A DNA stretch of 64,000 nt from Desarmillaria ectypa (lineage: Eukaryota > Basidiomycota > Agaricomycetes > Agaricales > Physalacriaceae), in assembly GCA_030407005.1 (NCBI GenBank), contig JAUDYN010000011.1:238501-302500 (forward strand). The letters run 5' to 3'. The first letter of the stretch is position 1, and every line of letters starts with the position of its first letter. The notes under the pieces were generated by a model that was not told the DNA's origin, made no database searches, and saw only the letters and a program-made list of their open reading frames with translations. The translations under genes and the position numbers were made by a program. Positions 47,676-60,826 of this stretch are shown one piece after another.

Positions 47676-48457
47676 TGCTCGATGCGTCATCGACAACTAC
47701 ATGCAAGATAATGATTGAACGGCATTTAATATCGTGTCAGCGGAAATAGACATAGCCCTTCCAGATAGCCTTCCTTCGAAACAAGATTAACAACAATGGA
47801 ATGCACAATCACTGCAAGACAAGTGAGGATTTGTAAATTTGTAAACTTCTCAAATCACAAATCAAAATAACTCAGGGAGAATCATTTCACATTTTCTACA
47901 GTTCAAACTTAAGACAGAAAGCAGTTCATTTACTCCAAAAACAGACAAAAACTATCTAATTTTCATTCTTCCTCTGATGCATCACCGCATCTTCACAGAA
48001 AGAACAAAAAGAATTGGGGAGTTTCCAAAAATTGCTATAAGCCGAAGCAAATAGACGGGTTCGGATGTATAATTTGCAATCAGCAAAATAACTGTACCTC
48101 GGTAAAGACCTCACAGGTGACAGTAAACCCTAGCACAAGAGATGGAGAATCACCATGCCGGTCGTGGCTATATATACAATTCAGGAATGCGCACGGACCA
48201 TAACGATTTATGGAAAGTTTCCTGAAAATCTTTTATGTCAATGGATGATGCCGAGATGCCGTTGGCACGAATTGTTCGCAAATCGTAGAATGAATCAAAG
48301 CGCGATTTGAATCATCAATGTCATAGTAAATTAGGAAATGACTAGGATAACCAACCAACTACCCACTATAGCGCACGAATATCTGTCCTAGAATGTTCAA
48401 ACTCAGCTTTCCATCTCGTAAACCCTCGTAAGGGTACCTCCCCGCAAAGCGTTTTTG

Positions 48458-51400
48458 TTATGCGGTGAAGTTCATCAAGAGACTGCCCCATCGTATAATC
48501 AGCACACCAGCCTCATGGTCGGAAAACAAACTCATACTCACATGCAACAGCTGATACACCGCAACCACACCAGCAGCATAATACATATAGTCAACTGAGG
48601 TGGCATACTCCGGCGTCAGCGAGTCCCGGCTAGCATAGTTGCTTTGATGGTAAAACAACTTCTCCAGAAGAGTCTCTGGAAGAACCTGATGCATTGGCTC
48701 AGCAGTGCGCAAGGACTGTGATACAAGCGAAAAAAGGCCCATGACGTCCGAAATCTATAATTGACATTCAGTAACTGCGCGTCAACCATGAGAATGTAGC
48801 GCACAAAGTTGGGATTCAGCACGCCAGTATGATGGAGGAAAGTTACCCGCCAAGCGTCGTCAAGCTGCATAAGTGCACCTCCGAGCTAATCGATGAAGAT
48901 CAGGTCAGTTTGACCGGTCAGCAACTAGAAAGACAGAACTGGCCTGCGACAAACTCGACACCATTTCAATCTGCACCTCCACCAGCTGTACGTATTCCTC
49001 CCTCGGCCACTTGCCACGTAAACTCCCCTCCCACGTTGCTAGCTCCGTCAGCTCCCGTATTGTGCGCATCTCCACCGAAGCTCCCATAACCTTGTCACGG
49101 AACTCTTTCATCCACTTTGCCTTGATCTGTTCTCCTTTCCGTTCATCCTTTTCCTCGTCAAGGTCAACCTCTGATATCCACGCTGATATGAGGTGTCCGT
49201 AAAGTTTCGACAGCGACGTTATCGATGATGCGTTTCGTAGACGTACGGCTTTTCGGCCTGAAGTCGGGGGCAGCATCATAACCACGAAAGATGCACCCGA
49301 ACCTGAAAGAAATCAGATAGAAAGAAGAAGTATGTGGTTGAAAGCCTACCGATGACAACTAAAACCCAGCGCCTCCAGGCGACGGACCAACCTTGGCCTG
49401 TCACGTATTTAGTCGATGCATCTCCTAGAACACCAGAACAGTAGACATACCAGGGGTAGCCAACTGGGTCAAATGCCCATCTATCCAGGAATATCCAACG
49501 ACAAGAGCAAATGTCGCCTAGTAAAACATCATAGCATGACTTTTTGTAGTTTCGGAGGAAAGGATGTGTACTCACACATGCCAGAACGACCCCCTGAAGA
49601 TATTTGTAGGGACCGAAAAGGCGAACGAAGACTATAGGGATGAGTACGAAACCCACTGCTGCAGCGGATCCGTAGACATTCCCGTGCGATTTAGCATTGC
49701 CTGTGTCAAACGATGAGAAAGGCAAAGTCATCCATTCGCTTTGATAATAACTCGCCTAGATACCAGGCGAGAAGGCCAGCGACGAGCCCGACGAAAGTAC
49801 CAGTCAAACGGATTACCAGACTAAAGAGGTTAACTGATGAGAGAGGGAACCAAAAAAAAAAGACCACCTACTTGAATATCTGATCCGCAGCGTACAGATT
49901 GATCATTGTTTGAGCCATGATAAGTGCCCTATGTGATCACTGTCAGCTTATAAATGACAACACAAGAAAATAAACGGTACCATATGCCTTTCTCCCTATA
50001 GTAAAAGACTATCGAAACATATAGGTTATCGGTAAACGAAAAGTATGCAATGGCCCAGACATACATGCAGAAGACCGCACCACACACGGAATCCAAAGAG
50101 CGATAGAAATGAAGATATATTTGAAGGCAAACTGCAGCATAGGTGAATCACTAGTAGATCCAGCATTTGATAAACGCACGATAGCTTCCGGAGTCTCCAT
50201 CCAGCGATACACAGCAGAAATATAATGCATAACTTTCTGGAAAGCATTAGTAGGTGGCCTGCTATCCGGGTCGCGTCCTAAATAAAAGTCATCAATAACC
50301 AATGCGTAAGAAATCAGACCCTGCATTTCACGCACGATGGTCCACTTCCTGTTCCTCCGATGCATTCCGACCAATAGCATGGGGCGACACGTCTTCCCCA
50401 AGCACCCCATTCGCCTGATCGCCCTTCGCTGAGAGGATCTTCCACAGCTTTCTCAGCCCCTTGGGCGCCCACAACCGGTTGGCCTTCCTCTTCTCCATGG
50501 TATCGCTGACAAGTGTCATCAAACCTAGCGTGGCCTCGGCCACATTGATCATCGTCGTCGCAAACACGTACGACACGTACAACGAACGGAGTGGCACGGT
50601 CTGGCTCCCTTCGGTGAGCTCAGGGTTGTTGAGGATGGGTATAAAAGGGTTGATCAGAGCAAGTCTGTTGGTCCTTTTGAATTCATCAAGGGAGGATTGG
50701 AGCCCTTCAATGGCTTTATCTAGCTCCATCCGCGTCTGCGCGTCCATATCTGCGTTGCGACTCCAACGATTCTGGTTGACATGGTTCAACGAGCGCTTGA
50801 TCACTTCGATCCCATTCGAGACGGTTTGTCGGAGAGGACCCGTAGAGCGATCGATGATGGGGAGGACCTCGGATACGCGAACTTTGTGCTCCGCTTCGAT
50901 GGTCTCGTTACGCTCGTGGAATCGCCGGAGGAGGTAGCCGTCACTGGTATCGGGAATCGTGGTGGTAGAATCAGAACGGAGGCGCTCGAAGAGATGTTGG
51001 GACATGCAGATGAGTTGAGAGAAGCTCTGGAGACCGGCTAAGAAGAAAGATAGGTGAGCTGGATGCCAGGACAGCAAACTGGGAGGGGTACTGACCAACT
51101 CGAGTGACAAGTGTAAGGAGCGGTTCCAACAGATCTAGCACGTCATCGCCATTCCATCTACCGTGACTGAATTCCAAGTGGACAAACCGGGACGTAGCCA
51201 TAACTGTCAATGAATGAGTATTTCCGATTTGATGGACAAAAGGGGACTCACGCTGTTGCTGAGAGAGTACGACTGTAGCCCTAGCCGCTTTGGTCTCTTT
51301 AATTAGAGGTGAATGTTCAGAAATTAAGTGCTCTGGCGGGGTACGCAAGACTTCGTCCTGGGTCTCTACTATTTCTTTCAAGCGGTCCAGTTGTTCCAAT

Positions 51401-52533
51401 ATGTCGTTAATAAGCGAGTGATTCATGCTTTCGGGAAAAATAAATATGGTCGTCAAAATCGCAATGGCCATATAGCAAGAAACTGATATGGCCATCGAGT
51501 TCATTAAGTTATAGTGAGCAGATGGGAATAGAGGCCCGTAGGTCTACGAACAAGTAAGTTTCCGCTCTCGATCTCAAAAGGGGGGATGACACACCGCAAA
51601 AATGTCCACTGTAAGTGCAAACGACATATGTCAGGTGGGTAAAGAAAAGCGCAAAGCGCAAAGCGAAGGCATACTTGCAATGGTTCCAAAGATGCTAAGA
51701 AATACCAGGGTTGGTGCGTACGCACGGAAAAGACCCATCACGAAAGCCCCAAGTCCCAAGAAGCACCCATACACTATGGAAGCGCTGCAGAGAAAGAGAT
51801 GAGCCGCCAACTTACGTCAAAAGATACAAGGGCTCACCGAGTATCCAGGAAGACTCCATGGTAGATGGCAGTGGTCTTTGCTAGCACAGGATTAGCTTGA
51901 AAGGCCGGATTAGCCGTTATGCTGTTTGATAGTCATTCAAACGGTGATGCCAGATGATAAGCATGGCACCAACCTTGCATTCAGAACGGCCATCGATGCC
52001 TGTAGGACAGAAGGATCTCGAGATTCGTTAGCCGCACGCATGGCAGCCGCGCCAATACCCCATCCCAAAAGGAGCCCGACCTCAACAGTGGTCATGATCT
52101 GCAGGGTATAAAATGCGGGTTTGTGGCGGAGTAACGAACCACTTACAAAGAAAAAAAGTTGTACAGGTAAGTAAGGCGGCACAAATAAACTTGTTAGTAG
52201 GGCAAAGAATCCGCTAGAGATAAGGTGAGCTTTACGGGAAACAATAGGATGCAGGTGGTCGTCAACGCACACTGTACCGAGAGTTCGCAGCGATGCATTC
52301 GGGAGAATGATCAGATACGCCGCCCAACAAGCTACACATGATCTGAACATTATCTTCCACGACCGCTTCGAGCGTAGGTTCTTCGAAACCCATGTGGGAA
52401 GGTACGACCACAGAGACGGCGGGGGTCTTGCCTTGAGTGGGGGCGCAGGAAGGACAGGAGCTGTGCCTTGCTGTTCTTTGCCATCGGACGCGAAGGACTG
52501 AGTTGAGGGCGAGACCTTAACCGTACTCGCCAT
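48458..52533 (-). CDS. Large membrane transporter, ArAE / fusaric-acid-resistance type (about 1000 aa)
   Basis: A multi-exon gene with about a dozen short introns. The N-terminus (MASTVKVSPSTQ, then WKIMFRSCVACWAAYLIILP) is followed by membrane segments (SGFFALLTSLFVPPYLPVQL, VGLLLGWGIGAAAMRA) matching the fungal 6-TM ArAE_2_N domain. A long helical cytosolic region (51110-50328) carries RRFHERNETIEAEHKVRVSE. A second membrane block follows (FAFKYIFISIALWIP; GSAAAVGFVLIPIVFVRLF; SVAWRRWVLVVIG), then a DUF2421-like C-terminal domain (RKAVRLRNASSITSLSKLYG to HQSNYASRDSLTPEY). Relatives are proposed to export aromatic acids and toxic organics; the substrate here is unknown. Start and stop are clear; internal junctions were only partly resolved. 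Confidence 0.85.
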
Positions 52534-53700
52534 GGCGGTGGGAGTTCAACTAGGAGTTCAAAAGCGGAGAAGAGTTGTAATATAGTCCCCCGTTCCGGAA
52601 GATCGGGTCGAGATGCATATAGACTGCGTGTATTTGACTGTTGGATACCTCGAGGTGACCGTACGCGACCGACACCGAGTAACTATTCAGTCAGAACCGC
52701 GGCTTTCACACGGCATTCGTGTAGCATGGCACAGCCACAACACCGTAACCCTCCGAGATGGCGTTCCTTAGTAAATTGGCATCCAAATCGGAAAACCATG
52801 GATACTGGAACAACTGGTGGACATGATGTTGAAGGGTAGTAGGGCCCATGGCGAGATGCGAGATGCGGAATGGCTGCTGAAACGCTGTTATATGTCGAAG
52901 ATCTTTGAGTCTAGCCTTCGGCGGACAATAAACATTGAGGCGGGGGTAGGATATTGGAACCGGGTAAGGCACCAGCTGCATTCTTCGTCGGGATTCGGGA
53001 AATCACAACATCACCGCAACCCATGGATACAGCAGTGTAATGATATCATATATTCCTGAGGAAATATATGAGTGCTTCTGGGTACTTGGGACCTGATATA
53101 TGTTAATGAAACTGGATACACGTAATATAAAATGTGTGCCTGCCAAACTCATATCACTGGTAAATGAAACTGAGCATGAATTCCATACAAAAAGGAGGTA
53201 CCTTGGCAGGATACCTCGAATCACCTACCCACGAACACGCTTCAGGGTGGTACTTCTCTTGGATCGTGTCTTGACCGAACATGAGGACCAGGCTGTATGT
53301 ATACTGTCGTGCCAATTACTGACACGAGACCCTATGCTGGTGGCCTCAGTTCAATATAGTCATTGCCGAAATTATGGGCAGAAAAGATGTGTTGATTCCG
53401 GCGGCAAACTGTGCTGTCAAGTTGGTCTGTGTCCTGCAGCGGCATCAATGAGGTGAAGTTCATTCGAGGGAGAGAAGCTACGCACCAGCAGTAATTGGGT
53501 ACCAGGTATACATCATAGTGTAAATGTAAAAAGACGTCTCGGAGGTATCCTAGGCAACAAACACTGGCTGCAAAACGGTATGGGAAGGAGTTTAGTTAAG
53601 TTGTAAATCCGGAAATCGGGCCGATCTATCATCACATGATCGCCTGTGACGCTTAACAACAGGGTTATACATCCTCGACATTTCTTTATCCCCAACCATC
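52534..53700. other. Intergenic, divergent promoters
   Basis: The 1.17 kb between the transporter start (minus) and the transaldolase start (plus). No exon-like sequence was recognised; both genes must draw their promoters from here. Confidence 0.4.
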
Positions 53701-55048
53701 ATGACCACCTCTCTCGATTATTTGAAGCAGACTGGTACTGTCGTCGTTTCCGACTCTGGTGACTTCGAATGTTTGTCTTTCATGTATGCTACTGTGAAAT
53801 ACTACTGACGATGCTGATGATGCAGCCATCGATGTCTACAAGCCGCAGGTAACCCAGCACCATGCCAGCGGATCTCGGTATACTGACGAATTGGTTGCAG
53901 GACGCGACGACCAACCCGTCACTGATCCTAGCTGCGGCCAACAAGGCTGGATATGCTCGTCTCATTGACGCTGCCGTCGCCTTTGGCAAGTCCAAGGGTG
54001 GTGACATCGACACCCAGGTCAATACCGCAATGGACAGGCTCGTGAGTATGGTATCCAAATTATGTGGAGCTCTGTGCTCATCGTGTTCGTCATCTTTAGC
54101 TCGTCGAATTCGGCAAGGAGATTCTCGCTATCATCCCGGGCCGAGTTTCCACTGAGGTCGACGCTCGTCTTTCCTTTGACAAGGAAGCAACAAAGGCCAA
54201 GGTGCGCAATATTTGCCTATGTCGCTATACCTCCTTAATTTTCCACCAGGCCAAGGAACTTATTGCCCTTTACGACTCAGTGGGTGTCAAGAAGGAACGT
54301 GTCCTCATCAAAATTGCCTCGACCTGGGAAGGCATCCAAGCTGCCCGGGAACTCGAACGGGACGATGGCATTCACTGTAACCTTACCCTCCTCTTCGGAT
54401 TTGGTCAAGCCGTTGCTTGTGCCGAGGCCGGTGTTACATTGATCTCTCCTTTCGTTGGCCGTGTAAATAAGCCTTCTATCCGCTATCGATTGATCTCACA
54501 TCCCCACAGATCTTGGATTGGTACAAGAAGTCTACTGGAAAGACCTTTGAGGGTGACGAAGACCCTGGCGTTATTTCTGTCAAGAAGATTTTCAACTATT
54601 ATAAGCAACATGGTTACAACACCATCGTTATGGGTGCCTCTTTCCGTAACGTGCGTATCCGGCATTCGCTTCAACCGTCGTTGATATACTTATAGATGCT
54701 CATAGACCGGAGAGATTAAAGCCTTGGCCGGTGTCGACTTCCTGACCATCTCGCCTTCCCTTCTCGAAGAACTGAAAAAGTCAACGGAGCCTGTCCCCAA
54801 GAAACTAGATTCGGTTGCCGGTGAGTTTCCATTCAGCTCCCCCACGTATTATCTGACGCACGTGTGCCGTCGCAGCTGCCAAAGCCAAGGACCTTCCGAA
54901 GGTCAGCTACATCGACAACGAGCCCGAGTTCCGCTGGACACTTCTCCAAGATCAAATGGCGTTCGACAAGTTGCACGAAGGCATCAAGAAGTTCGCTGAG
55001 GATGGCGAAACGCTTAAGGCCTTGCTCAAGACTAAGCTTTCCGCTTAA
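53701..55048 (+). CDS. TAL1: Transaldolase
   Basis: Eight exons (53701-53770, 53826-53848, 53901-54041, 54100-54201, 54250-54462, 54510-54650, 54706-54820, 54876-55048) join in frame to 325 aa, the usual length. [63 protein letters not shown] with the Schiff-base Lys at about residue 133, [20 protein letters not shown] and ISPFVGRILDWYKK are all present. The enzyme transfers a dihydroxyacetone unit from sedoheptulose-7-phosphate to glyceraldehyde-3-phosphate in the non-oxidative pentose phosphate pathway, in the cytosol. No lesion seen. The ATG follows a purine-poor cat-cat context. Confidence 0.96.
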
Positions 55049-56630
55049 GTGGTAAGGTTAGGAAGGAAATATATATAAACGATTGTACAGTGCTTGCCGA
55101 GATGTGAAGTAAGTAGATTCTTGTATGTTATAGACTGTTACGTTGCATTCTTCTGGATTCCTGAGATTCAAATTCCCATTAAACAACCTCTGTGTGCCTG
55201 GTCTATAGTTCTTTGATGCAACGGCGCGTTTTTTTACAGTTCGACGGCTTACGACCATGGTCATGGTGCGCTAGTACCCGTGCTGTGTTATTCGCGCTGG
55301 TACCGGGTTAGATCAATACGCTAAGTCCACGGGAAAGTTGTGCCGCGACGCATGGAACGCATCTATCAATAGAAACCCTTTGTTCAGAGAGGAGATACAT
55401 GTACTCGTTTGCGGGACGCGGTGACAAACTCAATCATCCCCAGTGAAATCTTGAAACGTCGACCGTAAGTCGGAGTTGTTTTGTGTGGCCTCTATATCCG
55501 CTCAATGGCTTGGAATTCAGGTGCAGACCTATCGAATCACGAAACATAAAGTAAGCGCTGGGCAGACATGATCTCAGACCGTGACCGGCGGAACGATCGT
55601 TTGACCGAGTTGTGATTCGAGGGGCAGAACATCGCGTGGTAGAAATTGACTATATGGGTCCATGTTTGACATCAAAATCGGACTCTTAACGTGGACTCCA
55701 AGTCAAGTTGCTCAACGTAGAGGCAAACAAATTTCCCCCCCTCGAACCGGAGTATTAGCCGATTATGTTCGAATTTTGATGTCGAGTTTCCCTTCCTCCC
55801 CACCCCCTCGAACCGGTACTATGACGGAGGAGTCGGAATGACGCTCGTGGCGATGTTTGGCTATGTCTTCAGAAGCCACGTTTTTGACAAATACGGCATG
55901 GTACTCCCTCACTTCAGTCCCGGATTCCTTTTGCGACCGCACTCCCGCTGTCATGCGGAAAAAGTTCGACCGGCCTCTTCAAATCGTGTATTTCGTACTG
56001 CGGCGGTGGCAGATAGAGGCCGATCGGTGAGTCTTCGAGCACCGAATTTTGATAAAAAGCCTGCTTAGCTTTGGATGGAACCGACATAGTCTGGCTCCCT
56101 GAGGAATGACGAGGAATGACATATATCTTGTCCAGCAAGTCTTTCCATCGAAAGTCAAAATGGATGCGGACTATGTAAATTATGAGTCATCGTGCGACAT
56201 GATCAGGTACTCGAGGCTGTGCAACGTCGAGTCATTGCAGTAGTATCCCAGTCATGACAACCATTTGCCTGTAAGAACGACCGTTGTCTATTACCACTGA
56301 CTATCCCATCTCGAGGACTTACAAGGACCCACAACTTCATGAAAACGCGAGGCTTTTCTGCGTAAATGTCCCAGCTGAACATCCCGTCGGCGATCGTTGC
56401 ATGTACTGCCACAAGGGTCTATGACGATACGATTTGCATTCGTATTGCGGTGAAATCCCTTTAAGGGAAATCGACGATGCCTCGTTTTCTTGCCATCCCA
56501 GAGTAAATTTTTTTTTATTTGCTCAGGACTTGCACTGGTTCGCTATCGATTCGTCCTTGTTCCCTTTTGAGCCTTCCTCCCGGTGTTGATGATGGGCGCT
56601 GTTCCGGATATGATTGACATTGGAATCCCG
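55049..56630. other. No supported gene (1.6 kb)
   Basis: Short open stretches on both strands without domains. A repeated string cccctcgaaccgg occurs twice (about 55739 and 55805). Nothing else recognised. Confidence 0.35.
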
Positions 56631-56637
56631 TATATAA
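56631..56637 (+). promoter_or_regulatory. TATA-like box of GST copy 1
   Basis: TATATAA about 145 bp upstream of the GST start at 56782, in otherwise mixed sequence. Motif and position only. Confidence 0.4.
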
Positions 56638-56781
56638 GTTCGCTGTACAGCAGCTTTTAGTGGCAGCCTGGCTTAGACTCGGGTCGTTCTATCGCGTCTG
56701 TCGTTCCCCGGTACGGGATATCCAACGTAGAGGCTCTCGAAAATTGCGCTGCGCGCATTTCTTTAACGATCTACTTCAGTA

Positions 56782-57621
56782 ATGTCGCGTCACCAGCCGC
56801 GTATGATCGCTTCAGCACCAACGATACTGCTTTACGACGCTGCCGGCCCAAATACTCAGCCCTGGGCTCCAAATATATGGCGCATTCGGTAAGTTCTTCT
56901 ACGCTCGCGCACGCTTATGTATACTGAATGCCTTACTAGATTTATACTAAACTATAAGCGTCTTCGCTACCGTACTATATGGGTTGAATTTCCAGACGTC
57001 GAAGCCACTATACGGACAATGGGTGCCCCGCCTAGTGCTGTTCGAGGCGATGGTCGCCCCATATACACTCTTCCCGTAATTGTAGATCCGAGAAACCACG
57101 CCGCTCCCCAGATCCTCTCTAATACCAACACAATCGCCGAATACCTCGAATCGACATACCCCGCCCGACCTGTCTTCCCCCAGGGATCTCGTGCGCTCCA
57201 AACACTTTACGTCCACTACATACAAGAAGTCTTCGTGAAGCCCCTCCTCCCCATCATGGTCCCACTCAGCCACCAGCGCCTTCCGGAACGAAGCCAATCG
57301 CATTTCCGAGCGTCTGACACTCCGAGCCCTCCTGGTCAGTCTCTTCCTCCCGGTCCACAGCCTGAGGCTGCGTGGGTGGCGGTTAAAGAGCAATTCGACT
57401 TTCTCGCCAACGTGTTGGCTAAAAATACCGGGGATGGAGATGGGGATGGGGTAGTCGCGATGGGCCGAGAGGTTTCTTACGCAGATTTTGCGGTCTGCTC
57501 GGTTCTGATTTGGATTGAACGGATGGCGCCGAAAGATGGGTGGTCGAGGGTAAGGACTTGGAATGGCGGCAGATGGTGCCAGCTGTGGGAACGATGCCGG
57601 CCCTACATGGGTGAATGCTAA
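56782..57621 (+). CDS. Glutathione S-transferase, etherase (LigE)-like, copy 1
   Basis: Exons 56782-56888 and 56940-57621 join in frame across a 51-bp GT-AG intron; 262 aa. The N-terminal thioredoxin-like domain reads PTILLYDAAGPNTQPWAPNI, then LNYKRLRYRTIWVEFPDVEA, with the cis-Pro segment YTLPVIVD and the glutathione-contact region NTIAEYLESTYPARPVFPQG. The helical C-terminal domain has YADFAVCSVLIWIERM. The PWxPN-W and VEFPD signature is typical of fungal etherase-related GSTs, whose bacterial relatives cleave lignin beta-aryl ethers; fungal substrates are mostly unknown. It forms a tandem pair with 58935-59737, clearly alike over nearly all its length, but has a longer proline-rich linker (SDTPSPPGQSLPPGP). 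Confidence 0.88.
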
Positions 57622-58934
57622 AGTCCGTTCAATTTAATTCCTAAATTGCTTCTATAGAACTGCAGTAATCACTTTAGCATCGCCCTATCATTTTGTTGTA
57701 CTTTGATCCCTTTTTCGCACGTTGTTGTAGCATTTTGTACTTTTAGCTTTTCTTTCGCCTCTAACCAGTAGATGCCTTTTGTAGATAGTACTAATGGGTC
57801 TCAGAACGGGTTTTAATGAAGAGTTCCTCCGCTTATCACAGTCGAGAGTGTCAAATGGTACGGGCTGTGTTGAATCGCAGTAGTTAACATGTAAACTGCT
57901 TGATATGTACTTATTTTTGTAGACCCGGCTCCGATAGAGACTCGGAATATTGTCATCACACATGATATGTAGGTCTCTTCTTTATAATCGCCGATCACAC
58001 CACTGCCTATTCCGACAAAGTTACGAGCCACGAGTGTAACAGCAGCGCTCCCAACGGCGCGCGCCGACACGGACGTGTGAGATAGACAAAGACACGAGAT
58101 CAGTCACAACAATCATACCGGTTCTGTGGTACCACCCGTTGCCACAGAACCGTTTCCTTTGAGACCGCTAACGCTGAGGGAAAGATGCCTGCTAAATAAA
58201 GTTTCAGCTTTCTTTTTCAGTTTACTATTTCTGCGAGTACTTACCCGAGACTATCGCAGGCCAAATCCTGAATCGACTTGAAGCGAAGCGCCCGAAGATT
58301 GCCGTATCATTCACTCCGAGCCCACGTTTAAGTTATATAGTGCAGGATTTACATCGAGACGAAGGTGGGACACCTATCTGCTATTCGCACCTGCTAGTCC
58401 GAGACATGCATCGACCTCGATGCTAATTATCAAATGTAGCCAATGGAGGTAGGCCGACCTACTAACTGAGATGACGTACACAGGAAGAAGCACTGGTCTC
58501 GGTGTACTTATGAAATACACCCAGCCTCCAGAGGAGAACCAAGGTGGGGTAGATTCATGTCAATGTCGAAATAGACGGGGGATTCCGAAGGTTGCTATAT
58601 CATACGCGGCCGAGTCAATGGATGTGGCTCCCGATTCAACAGGATTGAACACGGAACGCCCTTAAGAATCGAGATCAGAATATGTAATGGAACACGTAGT
58701 GACTCTTATTGACGGCGCCTATACCACTTCGTGTCTCAAGGAGCTGTCTTTGGTGTGCGCCAAGTCATTAAGTGCTACCCCCGGGCCACTTCGGCGCTGT
58801 AACGTGAATTTGGCTGACCTTCTGATAGTGATCCTCAAACGAAATGACTTGGTTCACAAGTCATAAGCGCAAAATATTCAGAGATGAGTATAAAATGGAA
58901 CGAAACCTGGATTCTTGTCATAGAGCGTGTTTCC
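57622..58934. other. Spacer between GST copies, no gene seen
   Basis: 1.3 kb between the tandem GST genes. No exon-like sequence with domain support was recognised; the last part must hold the copy 2 promoter. Confidence 0.4.
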
Positions 58935-59737
58935 ATGTCTAGACATCCTTCGAGTCCTCCAGTTATCACACTGTATGATGTTCCAGGACACAATGCCCAG
59001 CCTTGGGCACCCAACATATGGCGAATACGGTACGTCGTTACTGTGCTCCCTGGTCTCTTGTCTGAATTGACATTGTCAGCTTCATTTTGAACTACAAGCG
59101 CCTCAGATATCGCACCGTCTGGGTCGAATTTCAGAACATAGAGACAACCTTGCGATCTATTGGAGCGCCTCCAAGCTCCCAGCGAAGCGATGGGAGACCG
59201 GTCTACACCCTACCCATCATAGTAGACCCCACGCGGAACCCATCCGCACCCCAGATCCTGTCCAACCCAAACATCATTGCCGAGTACCTTGAGTCTTGCT
59301 ATCCAGCACGTCCGGTTTTCCCTGAGGGATCGCGCGCGCTCCAAACGCTGTTCGTGAACTACATCCAGGAGGTATTCGTTAAGCCTCTGTTGCCGATTAT
59401 GGTTCCTTTGAGTCACCAGCAGCTACCGGAACGTAGCCAGACTAATGCGTACATGAGTCAGCCCCTTCCCCCCGGGCCGCAGCGGGAGCATGCGTGGATG
59501 CTTGTGAAAGAGCAGTTTGATTTCCTTGCTACGATATTAGATAAGAATGCTGGTGATGGCGACGGGGTAGTTGCGATGGGGTACCAGGTTTCCTACGCGG
59601 ATTTTGCACTTTGCTCCGTGTTAGTATGGATAGAGAATATGGCTGCTCAGGATGGGTGGGCGAGGGTTAGGCACTGGAATGGTGGAAGGTGGACCAGGCT
59701 CAGGGAACGGTGCAGGGAATATATGGATGTGTGTTAG
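58935..59737 (+). CDS. Glutathione S-transferase, etherase (LigE)-like, copy 2
   Basis: Exons 58935-59029 and 59080-59737 join across a 50-bp intron at exactly the same codon position as in copy 1; 250 aa. It has PVITLYDVPGHNAQPWAPNI, YRTVWVEFQNIETTLRSIGA, YTLPIIVDP, NIIAEYLESCYPARPVFPEG and YADFALCSVLVWIENM. The N-terminal signature YDVPG-N-QPW is closer to the family consensus than copy 1. An upstream in-frame ATG at 58884 would add 17 residues; 58935 was chosen because it aligns with copy 1. Same orientation as copy 1, so a tandem duplication is the likely origin. Confidence 0.88.
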
Positions 59738-60099
59738 TTCACTTGAGCTTATTCATCTTTTGAATGCGTAGAACATTAGGCCTACGGTACTATTTATATT
59801 TTAGTAATTACTAGCATGCTCACCATGAGAAGGATACTTGCTTTATTTGTGAGAGACGAAGAGTCCGGAGGTGAGGTGAGATTGAATTCTCCTTTTCCAG
59901 GGATGGTCAAGCAGCCAACAAGATGGAAACGCTTTTGTGTAATGATAACGGATAGCCGAAGAGAGACGACACTCTGGACAGCAGATCTTGGCAGCCGTCT
60001 GTGCATTATACGAAGAGATAGCAGACAGACCACCACAGTCGTAACGAAATCTGCATTTTGGACATCCTGCAAACATCTAAATCAATCGTGTCCTAGCAC
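59738..60099. other. Spacer, possibly coding
   Basis: A plus-strand open frame begins at 59816 and runs into the next gene region, and a competing minus-strand frame shows CPKC and CPEC pairs (59843-60076). Neither could be settled. Confidence 0.25.
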
Positions 60100-60826
60100 T
60101 GTGTTTTTCAGAGTACTCAAAAAAAAATTGAAACCAAGATTAGCATTAATTGGTCGCGACAAGGCAGCGTTCCTCTATGGAGAGCTGATCGGAGTCGAAC
60201 TTGGAAGTCACAGGTTTGCGGCGTGGAAATATTTCATGGCGCCCGGGCCGTGATCTCCGACTTTGTCCTCGTCGCTGCCAGCGCCAATGACTATGATGGC
60301 TACCGCTACTTAGATTCGGCAAAACAGCGCTTCTCCTTTTCAAGAGAGTAAGTCTTTCATTGTTGATGGTGTGCTGCTTACTTGGTAAGATCGGGTGCCA
60401 GCAAGGAGGAGGATCTTACGATCGAAACACATGATTCTTCGAAGCCTAAGAATTATACTATGAGCCTATGTCTATGGTCCTAGACAAGGCTCGTCGACAC
60501 TCGGAGGTCCCTTCATCGACTGCACATAGCTTCGAAAGTGTCTCTTACGATCATGAAATATAAAACCAGTACTGACTATTCACGCACATTTTTCGAGCGT
60601 TTCGCATCCCTGATGTATGTCTCACCCGAAGAATAGTGAGCACAGCTGAGAAGAGGGAAAACTGACACTCTGGGACAAATGCAGGCCATTTGTTGAAGGA
60701 ATCAAGTTAAAAATATTCACGACAGGGTTCTCCAGCGAGAAACGGCTGAAAAAAGACGACCGTGACAATGTGAAGTCTCGAAAATTGGAAGGTAACGCGA
60801 CCAACGACGCGTCTGTGGCTGTTTAA
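60100..60826 (+). CDS. Multi-exon gene of unknown function
   Basis: Several plus-strand segments look coding and carry splice signals. About 60110-60348 (VISDFVLVAASANDYDGYRY, then LDSAKQRFSFSRE) ends at a GTAAGT donor; about 60391-60475 reads ESGASKEEDLTIETHDSSK; about 60485-60613 reads VSLTIMKYKTSTDYSRTFFE and ends at GTATGT; 60680-60826 reads GIKLKIFTTGFSSEKRLKK and ends at TAA. The second-to-third junction is not resolved. The first segment starts after a likely acceptor (tgtttttcag), so upstream exons are expected. No domain was recognised. It lies between GST copy 2 and the peroxidase. Confidence 0.4.

Larger units (their letters stand above)
45067..48457. other. No supported gene (3.4 kb)
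   Basis: Open stretches up to about 120 codons occur on both strands (for example 45967-46209 and 46436-46681 plus, 47264-47632 minus). None shows a domain or consistent exons. A GGAA microsatellite and a short imperfect duplication are listed separately. Confidence 0.35.

Noticed and set aside
59843..60076. Minus-strand frame with CPKC and CPEC pairs resembling a zinc ribbon
   Set aside because: Spacing fits no zinc-binding family I can name, and a plus-strand frame competes over the same bases.
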